Below are positions 44,046 to 53,415 of a stretch of DNA of 57,174 nt, one piece after another. Within the stretch, counting starts at the first letter, position 1. The number at the start of each line of letters is the position of its first letter. Position numbers and translations under genes: made by a program. The notes under the pieces were generated by a model that was not told the DNA's origin, made no database searches, and was given only the letters and a program-made list of their open reading frames with translations. The stretch is from positions 1-57,174 of the forward strand of contig JAFWPB010000034.1 of the NCBI GenBank assembly GCA_017545245.1. Reading direction: 5' to 3'. Origin of the DNA: Clostridiales bacterium (lineage in GTDB: Bacteria > Bacillota > Clostridia > Saccharofermentanales > Saccharofermentanaceae).

Positions 44046-45671
44046 TTAGAACTGGTTGTAGATAAACTGTGCCGCATCATAGCCCTGGCCGTACGCGCCG
44101 AATACCAGGATGACCAGCACCAGAAGTGTGAAAATTCCCCATCTTGCCGGCAAGGGCATCTTCTTCTCCATCTTGTCACGCACACTTCCCGAGCGGCCGA
44201 TCATACTCACGACGAACAGAACGATCGTGCCAAGACCCAGGATCACATAGTCCGAGCGGACAAGCCCGAGCCGCAGCAAAGTCCCGTTTCCAAGTGTGTT
44301 CCAGTTCCACGTCGTGAACATCGTGCCGAACATCTTAAATGTCAGCGGCACGTCGCGGTAGCAGTCAAAAAGCCGCAGCGCGCTCATAAGAAGGATGGTA
44401 CGGCCGACCTGGAAAGACTTATATGCTGTGCTTCCATCCGTGTTGAATTTCTTATGGAAGCGCCGGTACAGCGGCTCGAGTTCCTGTGAGATCATGATGA
44501 CCACGAAGTTTCCAAGACCCCATACGATAAAGTTCCAGCTTGCGCCGTGCCAGATACCGGTCGTGAACCACACGATGAAAGACGCCAGGTACACCGGAAG
44601 ACGTTTTCCGACCTTCTCACCGAGGTGCTTTCTGCTCCACTTACTGAGCTTGAGCATCGGACCGGAAACCGAGATCGGATAGAAGATATAATCCGTAAAC
44701 CACGTCCCCATCGTGATATGCCATCTTCTCCAGTATTCCGCAATGTTCTTACTGAAGAATGGCCGTTCGAAGTTTTCTTTCATCGGAATGCCCAGCATCT
44801 CCGCGATACCGATCGTAATGTCGATACCACCCGTGAAATCTGCATAGAGCTCGAGCGCATAGAACATCATGACAAGGAAGACATATGCACCTTTATAGGT
44901 TTCGGGAGTGTTGATCAAGGAATTGACCGCCGTCAGGATACGGTCCGCGATCACGACTTTCTTGAAATAGCCCCAGATCACACGCTGCAGACCACGTTCA
45001 AGCACTCTTCCCGAAAACTTATGCGGCGTGAAAAGCTCTTTACTCAGGTCGCCGTAGCGGCTGATCGGGCCCTGTACCAGCTGCGGAAAGAACGACACGA
45101 AAAGCGCATATTTGAAGAAATTCTTCTGGGCTTCGTGCCGGTCGCGGTACACATCGATAACGTAGCTGACCGCCTGGAAAGTATAGAAAGAAATACCCAT
45201 CGGCAGCGCGATCGTGAGAAAGCCCAATCGCTTCGTCGACCCGAATGCCAAAAGGACACCATTAATGTTATGGATCGTAAAGTTGGTATATTTGACGACT
45301 GCCAGAATGCCCAGTGCCAGGACAATACCAATCGTCATCATGCGGCGGCGCTTCTTCTTCTGCGCTTCCTTATAACGCTTTCTGGCTTCCTTGCCGACCT
45401 CCTCAGGAGAACCGCTTCCGCTCTTCTCCAGTGCTTTTAGCTCGGCAAAGCGCGCATCGGCACGCACCTTGTTCCGCGAGATCAGAAGTCCCGCAACATA
45501 GGTGATCACCGTCACCGCGAAGATATAAAAGAGAAATTTCCATCCTGCAAAGTAATAGAAAACATAAGACCCCAGCAGAAGCAAGGGCCATTTCACCTTC
45601 TTCGGAAGCACGTAGTAGAGCGCCACCAGAAGGATCACAAATCCGATAAACTCATAGGATGTAAAAAGCAT
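44046..45671 (-). CDS. MBOAT family acyltransferase (DltB/AlgI-like)
   Basis: A 541-residue polytopic membrane protein. It carries the MBOAT core PMGISFYTFQAVSYVIDVYR, RYGDLSKELF, FYALELYADFTGGIDI, RRWHITMGTW and the catalytic-His motif GIWHGASWNFIVWG. In Dlt systems this protein moves the amino acid from the carrier protein to the outside. The length and motifs are closer to AlgI than to the shorter DltB. A basic loop (RYKEAQKKKRRR, about 108-120) is cytoplasmic. Confidence 0.9.
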   Translation of the reverse strand: MLFTSYEFIGFVILLVALYYVLPKKVKWPLLLLGSYVFYYFAGWKFLFYIFAVTVITYVAGLLISRNKVRADARFAELKALEKSGSGSPEEVGKEARKRYKEAQKKKRRRMMTIGIVLALGILAVVKYTNFTIHNINGVLLAFGSTKRLGFLTIALPMGISFYTFQAVSYVIDVYRDRHEAQKNFFKYALFVSFFPQLVQGPISRYGDLSKELFTPHKFSGRVLERGLQRVIWGYFKKVVIADRILTAVNSLINTPETYKGAYVFLVMMFYALELYADFTGGIDITIGIAEMLGIPMKENFERPFFSKNIAEYWRRWHITMGTWFTDYIFYPISVSGPMLKLSKWSRKHLGEKVGKRLPVYLASFIVWFTTGIWHGASWNFIVWGLGNFVVIMISQELEPLYRRFHKKFNTDGSTAYKSFQVGRTILLMSALRLFDCYRDVPLTFKMFGTMFTTWNWNTLGNGTLLRLGLVRSDYVILGLGTIVLFVVSMIGRSGSVRDKMEKKMPLPARWGIFTLLVLVILVFGAYGQGYDAAQFIYNQF

Positions 45672-45695
45672 AGTCTATCTTTTCCGGCTTCGGAC

Positions 45696-45926
45696 TTACT
45701 CCTCGTCCTCGAGCTTCTGGATCAGGTCCCAGATCGCCTGGGCCGAATTGAAGTTCTCCGGGATCATGTGCTCCGCCGAAACCACGACGTCAAACTTGTC
45801 CGCGATCTCCGAAACGAGAGAAATAATATCGAAAGAATCCAGGATCTTGCCATCCACGAGATTCGTTGCTGTCGCATAATCCACATCCGGGTGGATTTCT
45901 TTCAAGATTTCAATCAATTCATTCAT
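45696..45926 (-). CDS. Acyl/aminoacyl carrier protein (DltC-like)
   Basis: A 76-residue acidic helical carrier. The phosphopantetheine attachment serine is in KILDSFDIISLV (Ser31). It should carry the amino acid activated by the upstream ligase to the MBOAT protein. The ATG follows GAGGTG. Size and position match DltC. Confidence 0.9.
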   Translation of the reverse strand: MNELIEILKEIHPDVDYATATNLVDGKILDSFDIISLVSEIADKFDVVVSAEHMIPENFNSAQAIWDLIQKLEDEE

Positions 45927-46004
45927 TTTCGCACCTCACACAGGCTCTTTTCATTCGATATGATACCATGTTTGCCCACCTTCGGGAAGACATGGAACAC
46001 TCTG

Positions 46005-47537
46005 TTATTTCAGCATTGCAGAAAGGCTGACACGGTCCGTCTTTCCATTCGAAGTAAGCGGAATGCGGTCGAGTTTCCTCGTGACATTCGGAACCATATA
46101 TCTCGGAAGGCTGTCCTTCAGGATCACCTTCATGTCTGCCTCTTCCTTGTCGCCGCTATAAAAAAGCACGATCTTGCCTTTCTCCTTGTCATAGATGCAC
46201 GCAGCACCCGTGATTCCCTCGATCATCTGCGCATTGACCTCGATCTCACCAAGTTCGATCCTGTGGCCCATGTGCTTGATCTGGAAGTCTTTTCTCGACA
46301 CGAACATCAGCTCGCCACGCTCGTTGTAGCGCCCGATGTCCCCGGTCCGGTAGATCCACTCCGGCCAGTGCGTCTGAAGCGGATTTCTCGTAAAGGACTC
46401 CGAGGTCTTTTCCGGATTATTCATGTAACCCAAGGTCAGCGATGTACCGCGGATGCAGATCTCGCCCTGCTCCCCGCTTTCTTTTGTGACCTCGTGGTCT
46501 TCTTCGTCCAGAAGGATGATGTCCGTATTTTCAAAAGGTCTTCCGATCGGGATCGCTTCGCCTTCTTCAAAAGTTCTGTCGACGCGGTAGTAACAGCACA
46601 TGCCTGTTCCTTCGGTCGGCCCGTAGAGGTTCGTAAACGTCGCATTCGGAAGCGCCTGCCGCCACAGTTTGAACTGCTTGATGGGGAATACCTCGGACCC
46701 GAAAGCGATCGTGTGAAGGTATTTCGGCACCTCGGTCTTGAATGTCCCGAATGTCGAGATGATCGTCAGCGCCGAGACGACCCAGCAGATCGTGTTGATC
46801 TCGTGTGCATTCAGATACTGCACCAGTTTCAACGGCTGCATAAAGAGTGTCTTCGGAACAAAGTACGTGGTCGCGCCATAGCGCATCGTCGGGAAAAGCT
46901 CTTTGAAACAAGCATCGAGATAAAGCGGGGTCTGGTTGCCAAATACAGTCTCGGAAGAAAAACCCAGCACTTCCGAAAGCTGGTCGATATAGTCGTTGAC
47001 CGCACGATGGCAGCCAACAACGCCTTTCGGCACACCGGTCGATCCCGAAGTAAATACGACATACAGAGGGTCCGTATCGATAGATGCGTCGAACACTTCC
47101 TGAAGCGCCTTCTCATCGATCAGGTCTTCCTGACCCGAAAGCTTGCCGCTCACAATATCGGCATACTCCACGATTTTGCCCGAAAAGCCGAGCTCCGTTG
47201 CTTTTTCCGCGGTAGAAGCATCACAGATCAGAAGCGGCGCACACACATTTTCGAGGATCAGATGGATCCGGACCTGCGGCATCTCCGCATCGATCGGCAC
47301 ATAGTAGCAGCCGGCGCGGATAATGCCGAAAAAGGCGGCAACTTCCTCCGGTGATTTTTCCATATAGACCACGACCGGGCTTTTCTTCACGCCCTGCCGC
47401 AAAATAAACGTTCCGACCGAATCGATCGCGCGATCGAGTTCACGAAAAGTCAGGACCGAGTTTTCCCCACAAAAAGCAGCTTTGTCCGGGAACTGTTCCA
47501 CGGTCTTTTTGAATCCTTGCAACACATGGTTATGCAT
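46005..47537 (-). CDS. Amino acid adenylation enzyme (DltA-like)
   Basis: A 510-residue stand-alone adenylation enzyme that activates an amino acid with ATP and loads it on the carrier protein. It has the ATP loop FTSGSTGVPKGV, NLYGPTEGTGM, the YRTGD motif and the catalytic lysine in SNGKTDRVSL near the C-terminus. Overall it fits D-alanine-carrier protein ligase, but the binding-pocket residues cannot be judged by eye and D-alanine is not proven. It lies 10 bp downstream of the racemase gene. The ATG follows AAGGAGA. Confidence 0.85.
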   Translation of the reverse strand: MHNHVLQGFKKTVEQFPDKAAFCGENSVLTFRELDRAIDSVGTFILRQGVKKSPVVVYMEKSPEEVAAFFGIIRAGCYYVPIDAEMPQVRIHLILENVCAPLLICDASTAEKATELGFSGKIVEYADIVSGKLSGQEDLIDEKALQEVFDASIDTDPLYVVFTSGSTGVPKGVVGCHRAVNDYIDQLSEVLGFSSETVFGNQTPLYLDACFKELFPTMRYGATTYFVPKTLFMQPLKLVQYLNAHEINTICWVVSALTIISTFGTFKTEVPKYLHTIAFGSEVFPIKQFKLWRQALPNATFTNLYGPTEGTGMCCYYRVDRTFEEGEAIPIGRPFENTDIILLDEEDHEVTKESGEQGEICIRGTSLTLGYMNNPEKTSESFTRNPLQTHWPEWIYRTGDIGRYNERGELMFVSRKDFQIKHMGHRIELGEIEVNAQMIEGITGAACIYDKEKGKIVLFYSGDKEEADMKVILKDSLPRYMVPNVTRKLDRIPLTSNGKTDRVSLSAMLK

Positions 47538-47547
47538 GCTGTTCTCC

Positions 47548-48255
47548 TTATTCCACCGTATTCACGGTTCCGTTCCTGCATTCACGCACACACGCCGATG
47601 CAAGAACATCGATGATATCGATATATTTATCGTTAAGTTTCATGCCGGCTTTCGCCTGCGAAAGCTCTGTACATCCGAGTACGACTGCTTCGGCACCCTG
47701 ACTGAAGAGTCCCTCGGCCACCGGATAAAAGACCTCTTCCGAAATCTTCTTTCCGCTTTTTACTTCGCCGTAGATCATGTCCATGACCTGCTTCTGTCCT
47801 TCTTTATCCGGCCAGATGCAAGTCACACCGTATCCTGCCAGCACATCGTCATAGATCCGGCTCAATCTGGCGCCATCCGTTGCCAGGATCCCGAGTTTTG
47901 AGATTCCCGTATCCCAGCAAAGTTTTCCCAGTTCACGGATCGCATGCATGACCGTAAGGCCGATTCCTTTTTCCATTTCCTGATGGAAGGCGTGCGCCGT
48001 AATACAGGGAATAGCGATCACCTCCGCGCCATTTTGCGCAAGCATCCGTCCCGCATCGACCAGCGCCGGTCTTGGGTCTTCCGCATCCGGTTCTCCCAGA
48101 AGGAAAGCAGTACGGTCCGGAATCTGCGGAACCGAATAGATGATCGTCTCAATATGGTCCTGATCCCGAAGGGCCGGGGTAAGCTCCACTACGCGGCTGT
48201 AAAAATACGCCGTCGCCCATGGGCCCAGTCCTCCGATTATACCTAGTTTCTTCAA
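47548..48255 (-). CDS. Aspartate/glutamate racemase family protein
   Basis: A 235-residue cofactor-independent racemase that interconverts L and D forms of an acidic (or related) amino acid. Both catalytic cysteines are present, in IPCITAHAF and VLGCTELSQA, and the N-terminus is the canonical KKLGIIGGLGPWAT. The best start is a TTG at 48255 preceded by GAGGAGAG; longer readings upstream lack a site and overlap the transglutaminase-like gene. It lies directly upstream of the adenylation enzyme, which suggests it makes the D-amino acid that the dlt-like system uses (inference). Confidence 0.85.
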   Translation of the reverse strand: MKKLGIIGGLGPWATAYFYSRVVELTPALRDQDHIETIIYSVPQIPDRTAFLLGEPDAEDPRPALVDAGRMLAQNGAEVIAIPCITAHAFHQEMEKGIGLTVMHAIRELGKLCWDTGISKLGILATDGARLSRIYDDVLAGYGVTCIWPDKEGQKQVMDMIYGEVKSGKKISEEVFYPVAEGLFSQGAEAVVLGCTELSQAKAGMKLNDKYIDIIDVLASACVRECRNGTVNTVE

Positions 48256-48268
48256 GTACTCTCTCCTC

Positions 48269-49936
48269 TCATGGCACCTTGACCGGATATTTCGATTCAT
48301 CGTAACCGAAGTATCCTCTGTGCGAATTTGAATACTCTGCCATCTGCGACGCGCTCCACATGAAGAAACGCGTACCGTCTTCTTTCGTCAGCGCATCACA
48401 GAAATACCACTGTCCGTCGATCTTGACAGCATTCCAGAAATGCTGCGCATAGGTGATCGGGAAACGCTCGACCATGAATGTCTCAATGCCGGCTCTTGTA
48501 TAAAGCGCATGGCAGGCACTGGCAATATTGAAGCAGTCTCCCATTCTGTTCTTGATGCCGTCGTATGCACCCTGGACCCAGGTTACTTTCTCCGCATGGC
48601 CCTTATAGGTAATGCTCCAGTCGACCCAGTTAAAGATCGCTTCGACCTTCTGTTTCTCGGTCATGCCATCCTTGATGATGTCCTTCAGTACCATATCGCA
48701 GAGTTCCCACAGGTCATCTTCCGTATATGGACGATAGACGACCGTGATAGAAACTTCGACTTTCGTCTCGTTTCCGGCCGCGTCTTTTGCACTGTAAATA
48801 ACCTTGTAAGTACCATCTTTGGTCAGGTCGACCTGGGAGTTATCGACTTCAAGACGGACGTCCTTATCGGCATTATCCGTGACTTCGATTCCATCTTTAA
48901 AAGCGACGGACTGGTTGGTGAGAACGCTCATATCTTTGGCTCCCGTGATCACCGGTGCTTCCGTATCTTCTTTCAGGTTGATGTGCGCAGTTACGATCTG
49001 CTCGTTGCCGCCCTGATCTTTCAGGCTGATCTTCACGTCACGCTCGCCCGGCGTCTCAAAATGCGGATCTTCCACGAATTCGATCGTCACTTCCGTCGCG
49101 TCGGACACGCCCTCGACCAGGTCTTCCGGCTTAAGCGGATAGCAGGCAAAACCTTCGTATGTTATACCTGTCGCTTCCGGTGGTCTTGTATCTTTCAAAT
49201 GCAGCACACTGTCGTACTGGATGCCGCTGACAGTGAAAGAAACCGGATAATCGCCCGGAACCATCATGTTGATCGTAGAAAGCGGCGTCATCAGTCTTGC
49301 GTCTTCTTCTGCGAATGCAAAAGAACTGATCCCCGGCTTCGGATCTCCTGTTTCCATGGTGATCTCAGGATAGATGCCGATGACACGAAGTGTAGTCGTG
49401 ACCACCGTGCGGTTTCCACCTTGGTCGGTGCAGGCGATCTGCACGTCCTGTGTGCCGACAGAATCAAAGGCCGGCGTCGTGACAAATTCCGTCTTGCAGG
49501 CACTCTCATCGTCCACTGCCGTGATGAAATCTTCGACCGTCAGTGGAACGGTATACATCGTCTCTTTCGGCATCACATAGATCTTCGGTGCGACAGTATC
49601 CGCCACATACAGCACGGACTTATAGATCTGGCTTCCCAGCTGGATCTCGATCGGATACTCGCCTGGAGTATGTACGTCAAAGCCTGCTGTACCATTGGCA
49701 AAGGCCGCCGAATTGCGGTCAAACCCGAAGCGCACGAAGTCAGCTGCTTCCACAGGTGTTCCTGCTTCGACATGGCAGTCCTTGAAAACACGCTTTTCAT
49801 AGAAAATATAGAGGAACCCTCCAACCAGTGCGCCGAGCACCAGTAACACCACCAGAAGGATCTTCAGGACCCTTTTGAGGCGTCTTCTCTTTCTCGGTTT
49901 CCGGCACTTCGTACCATTGGGCGCATTCTTTTTCAC
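48269..49936 (-). CDS. Membrane-anchored transglutaminase-like protein with Ig-like repeats
   Basis: A 555-residue protein. A very basic N-terminus (KPRKRRRLKR) is followed by a membrane helix (about 24-46), then four Ig-like domains of the HYR/DUF5011 kind (about 50-410; phrases such as VGTQDVQIACTDQGGN and ERDVKISLKDQGGN). The C-terminal transglutaminase-core domain (about 415-555) shows Cys in MGDCFN (about 465), His in YAQHFWNAV and Asp in WYFCDAL, the full triad. It faces the outside and may be a cell-wall peptidase or crosslinker. The GTG start at 49936 has AAGGA at a long distance, so it could shift slightly. Confidence 0.8.
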   Translation of the reverse strand: MKKNAPNGTKCRKPRKRRRLKRVLKILLVVLLVLGALVGGFLYIFYEKRVFKDCHVEAGTPVEAADFVRFGFDRNSAAFANGTAGFDVHTPGEYPIEIQLGSQIYKSVLYVADTVAPKIYVMPKETMYTVPLTVEDFITAVDDESACKTEFVTTPAFDSVGTQDVQIACTDQGGNRTVVTTTLRVIGIYPEITMETGDPKPGISSFAFAEEDARLMTPLSTINMMVPGDYPVSFTVSGIQYDSVLHLKDTRPPEATGITYEGFACYPLKPEDLVEGVSDATEVTIEFVEDPHFETPGERDVKISLKDQGGNEQIVTAHINLKEDTEAPVITGAKDMSVLTNQSVAFKDGIEVTDNADKDVRLEVDNSQVDLTKDGTYKVIYSAKDAAGNETKVEVSITVVYRPYTEDDLWELCDMVLKDIIKDGMTEKQKVEAIFNWVDWSITYKGHAEKVTWVQGAYDGIKNRMGDCFNIASACHALYTRAGIETFMVERFPITYAQHFWNAVKIDGQWYFCDALTKEDGTRFFMWSASQMAEYSNSHRGYFGYDESKYPVKVP

Positions 49937-49962
49937 GCTAAGTCACGATCCTTTCCTTTGCG

Positions 49963-50703
49963 TCACTCTTCACTCTGCGGCGCATCCTTGACCGCATTCG
50001 GATTCCTGGATTCCAGGATCTTCATTGTCCAGCCCGCATCGATCAGTTCATACTCTGTCTTTTTCTTCGGGATCACATCCTTGAACAGACGGATGATCTC
50101 ATCGTAAAGTCCCTCCGGGATCTCGGCAAACAACGTCTTCTCATCCTTGGTAATGATGACAAATCCGTCTTTTCCGTCTTTTCTCTCATAAAGCACCTGC
50201 AGTACTTTAATGTCCGGATTCTGTTTTGCAAACTGCGAGAATACGAATGCCTTCGTCAGCTCGATATAGCGGTCATCCAGGCCATTATCGAAGATCTTGA
50301 TCTTCTCGCAGAGTTCATTTGTATTTCTAACGGCACGCATCGTGCAGACCATTGCCGCTTTCAGCATTTCCGGCGACCACTTATCCTGCTGCGCATTCAT
50401 CTTCTCAAGCGCATCTTCCGTATCGTCCGGAAGCAGGTAAACCATCAGGGCCAGGGACATGTCGTCATAAAGGCACGGATACATGATCGAGACCTGTTCT
50501 CCGCAGTCCGGGCAGGTGAACTTAAAGAAGGATCCGTTCAGGATCTGCTCTTTCTCTTCCGGATGGAGAGAAACGTTCACGCAGGCACGGAGCTGAACCT
50601 TACTCTTCTTGCCGCACTTTCTGCATGTGAGGTCCGCCGAGATCGGCTTATATCTTTCTTCCTCGTTCGGTAATAATGGGTGAAAAGCACTTTTGTCGCT
50701 CAT
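49963..50703 (-). CDS. CpXC domain protein
   Basis: A 246-residue cytoplasmic protein. It opens with paired zinc-binding motifs CRKCG and CPDCG (about 27-32 and 64-69), the hallmark of CpXC proteins. The rest is helical with a beta-rich C-terminal part (VLQVLYERKDGKDGFVIITKDEKTLFAEIP). No enzyme motif is seen and the family has no known function. The ATG at 50703 has AAGGAG seven bases upstream; an ATG at 50709 overlaps the amidase stop but is too close to that site. An AAAAGCACT word (50683) is read as SAF. Confidence 0.75.
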   Translation of the reverse strand: MSDKSAFHPLLPNEEERYKPISADLTCRKCGKKSKVQLRACVNVSLHPEEKEQILNGSFFKFTCPDCGEQVSIMYPCLYDDMSLALMVYLLPDDTEDALEKMNAQQDKWSPEMLKAAMVCTMRAVRNTNELCEKIKIFDNGLDDRYIELTKAFVFSQFAKQNPDIKVLQVLYERKDGKDGFVIITKDEKTLFAEIPEGLYDEIIRLFKDVIPKKKTEYELIDAGWTMKILESRNPNAVKDAPQSEE

Positions 50704-50705
50704 AG

Positions 50706-51722
50706 TCATACTCCTTCTTTTTTCATTTTATAACAAAAATTCGCGATTCCTTCGCATATCTTCTTCTGGTAATCCGGATCAGACAACAGCTCGTCATCTT
50801 CCGGGTTCGACATATAGCCCATCTCGAGAAGGAAGGACGGCACGCTGGTCGCCCAGTTCAGGCCGCTGTAAGTTGTGGATGCACTGCAGCCTCTGTATCT
50901 CGATCCTGTTGATTCCGCCAGGCTCTCACCCAGCATATCTCCCCAGCGTTCCTGCTGGTCAGCCAGTTCTCCGCGGCTACAGACAAACACGCCGATTCCC
51001 CGCACTTCGGAACTCTCGGCCGAGTCGCAGTGAAGACGCAGGAACACATCCGCATTACACTCCACAGCCACATTCGCACGTTCGATATTGGAAATATCTA
51101 CATCGGCCGTATCGCGGGTCATGACGACCTTCGCGCCCATCGACTCGAGGTAATCCCGCATCATCAGACCGATCTCAAGATTCACTTCATGCTCCGGACG
51201 TCCTGTTGAAACACCGCTGGTTCCGGAAGACACCTTCGCCTTCTGCTCGTCCGACCACGGAGCAAGCGACTCGGTATCGTCATTGGCATGTCTCTGGTGT
51301 CCCGGATCGATGCACACCACCATACCCGAAAGATCGTACGCGCCGGAAGGAATGTTCTGCGTCGTTTCCGGAATCTCTGTCGTTGTCTCTTCGGTTTCTT
51401 CCGTAGTTGTTTCTTCTACCGATTCAGTCGTAGTTTCTTCTTCTGTCGTTGTTTCTTCCGTAGTGGTCGTAGCAGAAGTTTCCTCTTCCGACGTCGTTTC
51501 TTCACTCGGCGTAGAAGCCGGCTCCGTGATTTCTGAAGTGGAGTCGTTTTCCGTCTCCTCTTCCGTCGTAGTCGTCGCCTTCGTGGACTGTTTCCATTCT
51601 GTGCGGCGCTTTCCTGAATCTTCTTTTTTCGCCCATGGTCCAATCGTGACCAGTAATACCACCATCGTCGCAAAAAGCGCTATAGTAGTGATCAGAAGGA
51701 TCTTCGACGTTTTTTTACTCAT
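50706..51722 (-). CDS. N-acetylmuramoyl-L-alanine amidase (Amidase_3)
   Basis: A 338-residue cell wall hydrolase that cuts the bond between muramic acid and the stem peptide. A signal anchor helix (LLITTIALFATMVVLLVTIG) is followed by a Thr/Glu linker (about 40-115, made mostly of TTTEE blocks). The amidase domain (about 130-338) has the zinc ligands in CIDPGHQ, PEHEVNLEIG and LRLHCDS and the catalytic Glu in LLEMGYMSNPED. It is coupled to the CpXC gene and lies 5 bp after the lipoprotein gene. Confidence 0.9.
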   Translation of the reverse strand: MSKKTSKILLITTIALFATMVVLLVTIGPWAKKEDSGKRRTEWKQSTKATTTTEEETENDSTSEITEPASTPSEETTSEEETSATTTTEETTTEEETTTESVEETTTEETEETTTEIPETTQNIPSGAYDLSGMVVCIDPGHQRHANDDTESLAPWSDEQKAKVSSGTSGVSTGRPEHEVNLEIGLMMRDYLESMGAKVVMTRDTADVDISNIERANVAVECNADVFLRLHCDSAESSEVRGIGVFVCSRGELADQQERWGDMLGESLAESTGSRYRGCSASTTYSGLNWATSVPSFLLEMGYMSNPEDDELLSDPDYQKKICEGIANFCYKMKKEGV

Positions 51723-51727
51723 TTCTC

Positions 51728-53218
51728 TTATGTATCCCCATTCGTTTTAGTCTTACCGGTCGTCTCACTTTTTGTCTTCGTACTCTCTTTCGTCGTTTTC
51801 GAACCGGTACTTTCTTTCGTGGTGCCCGTGACGATTCCGCCTGTTACGGCAGAGGTGCTCTCTGTGGTTCCTTCCACAGTCTCGCCACCCTCGATCTCGA
51901 ACTCCAGCTTCTTATATTCATTTCCAAACATATCGTAGATCACGAAGATATACTTGCCTCCCGGCAAAGTCTCCGCCACCTGCGGCTCAACTACGAGCAG
52001 ATAATCCTTATTGTCCTGTCCTTCCGGAAGCTTCAGCTCGCCCTTATAGATCGGTCCAGAAGCCACGGTTTCTCCCGGAACCGTTTCAGAAGATCCGGTC
52101 GAGGATGGATCGACCGCCGTCGTATCCGTTTCGTCATTTTCCTCCGGCACGGCATAGATCTCGTAATTGAACAGAAGATTTCTCGTATCGTATTCTCCTA
52201 CCAGTTTAACAGCAATATACTGCGTTCCAAATTCATATTTTGTCACTTGCTCACCGGTTTCATCGACAAAGAACGCATTTGTAAAGTGGAACTCCACCGG
52301 AATCCTGTAGCCGTCTTTAAACACTTCGATCTGCGACTCCACGAAACACTTGTCCGCAGGATCGTAGACCTTGCACGTCAGGATACCCAGCGGCAGCTTT
52401 TCCTTTGGCTTCAGTTCGATCTCGATGATATCCGTTCTGTTCATCAGCGTCGTCTCACCCGAATACAGCACATTATCCTTGGAATCGACGAACTCATAAC
52501 GAACCGTGACGTTATTGTAGTAATCCCACGTCACCATATATGTGCGGAACAGCCTCGTTGACTCATGAAGGCCCGGGAGCTCATTATACTTTTCGTCATA
52601 CCAGACACATTCATATACGGAAAAAGGAATGAAGTACAGCGCCGTCGTTGACTCTGTCGCTTGTGTACCAAACTGCAATTTCTCTATATACCCGAAAAGC
52701 ACTTGGCACATTGTCTCTGCGTCATCCCCGTTTATTCTCCAGGCCTCACCCGAAGCCAAAGGTCCGCACTTGACCTCACATTCGATCTCGATGTTTTCCG
52801 CATTCTTGATCAAAGAAACAACTTCATTTGTCGATGTCACCTCATCGCTTCTTCCCACAAGCATAGTCGTATCAAAGTAAGTAAATACGACCTTTGCTTT
52901 CGTACCGCCATCGACCTCCTCGATGCTCTCGATCTTATAGGACAGTTCTTTTAGAGAAGTATCGAGAATTCCGGAAACCTCCGAGCGGGAATACTCTTTC
53001 AGTTTATCCAGCATTTTGCAGGGGGGATCGGTAAGGGGCGCCATCTTATCGTACTTGCCGCTTTTCAAAAACGCGCAGAAATCATCGAGAAGCGCCTCAG
53101 TCTGCTCCTGCGGCGTTTTTTCTTTCTTACTGCCTTTTGTGTTCGAACGGCAAGCCACCGCAGCAAGCATCACCAGAAAGATCAGGCAAATTCCGACTAC
53201 GGTTTTCTTCGTTTTCAT
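51728..53218 (-). CDS. Large lipoprotein of unknown function
   Basis: A 496-residue exported lipoprotein with a clear lipobox (MLAAVAC). Residues about 35-160 look like an NTF2/DUF5105-type helix-sheet domain (LLDDFCAFLKSGKYDKMAPL), followed by beta-sandwich segments (about 190-350) and a second beta region (about 390-450). It ends in a Thr/Ser/Lys-rich tail (TKESTGSKTTKESTKTKSE) that may contact the wall. The ATG follows AAGGAG. It is the first gene of the minus-strand envelope cluster, with a promoter-region dyad upstream. An AAAAGCACT word (52695) is read as VLF. Confidence 0.7.
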   Translation of the reverse strand: MKTKKTVVGICLIFLVMLAAVACRSNTKGSKKEKTPQEQTEALLDDFCAFLKSGKYDKMAPLTDPPCKMLDKLKEYSRSEVSGILDTSLKELSYKIESIEEVDGGTKAKVVFTYFDTTMLVGRSDEVTSTNEVVSLIKNAENIEIECEVKCGPLASGEAWRINGDDAETMCQVLFGYIEKLQFGTQATESTTALYFIPFSVYECVWYDEKYNELPGLHESTRLFRTYMVTWDYYNNVTVRYEFVDSKDNVLYSGETTLMNRTDIIEIELKPKEKLPLGILTCKVYDPADKCFVESQIEVFKDGYRIPVEFHFTNAFFVDETGEQVTKYEFGTQYIAVKLVGEYDTRNLLFNYEIYAVPEENDETDTTAVDPSSTGSSETVPGETVASGPIYKGELKLPEGQDNKDYLLVVEPQVAETLPGGKYIFVIYDMFGNEYKKLEFEIEGGETVEGTTESTSAVTGGIVTGTTKESTGSKTTKESTKTKSETTGKTKTNGDT

Positions 53219-53253
53219 AGGGTTCTCCTTCCCAATAAAAGTCCGACTATAGT

Positions 53254-53279
53254 TTGCGCTTAAAACAGAAAATGCGCAA
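53254..53279. promoter_or_regulatory. Inverted repeat in the divergent promoter region
   Basis: TTGCGC (53254-53259) and GCGCAA (53274-53279) face each other, next to a TATAGT on the minus strand that could be a -10. It may be an operator for the envelope cluster. Modest evidence. Confidence 0.35.
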
Positions 53280-53415
53280 GCGTGACTATTTCGATTCGGT
53301 TAATTTCTCTTTAAAAATGAACTGGAATTAACGAAAGGCTCTTTTTTCCACATGCCTACCTGTGTTATTATTTGATTGTTGAGTTTTCTTATTTGGTTTG
53401 GGAGGGGCTCCACAC

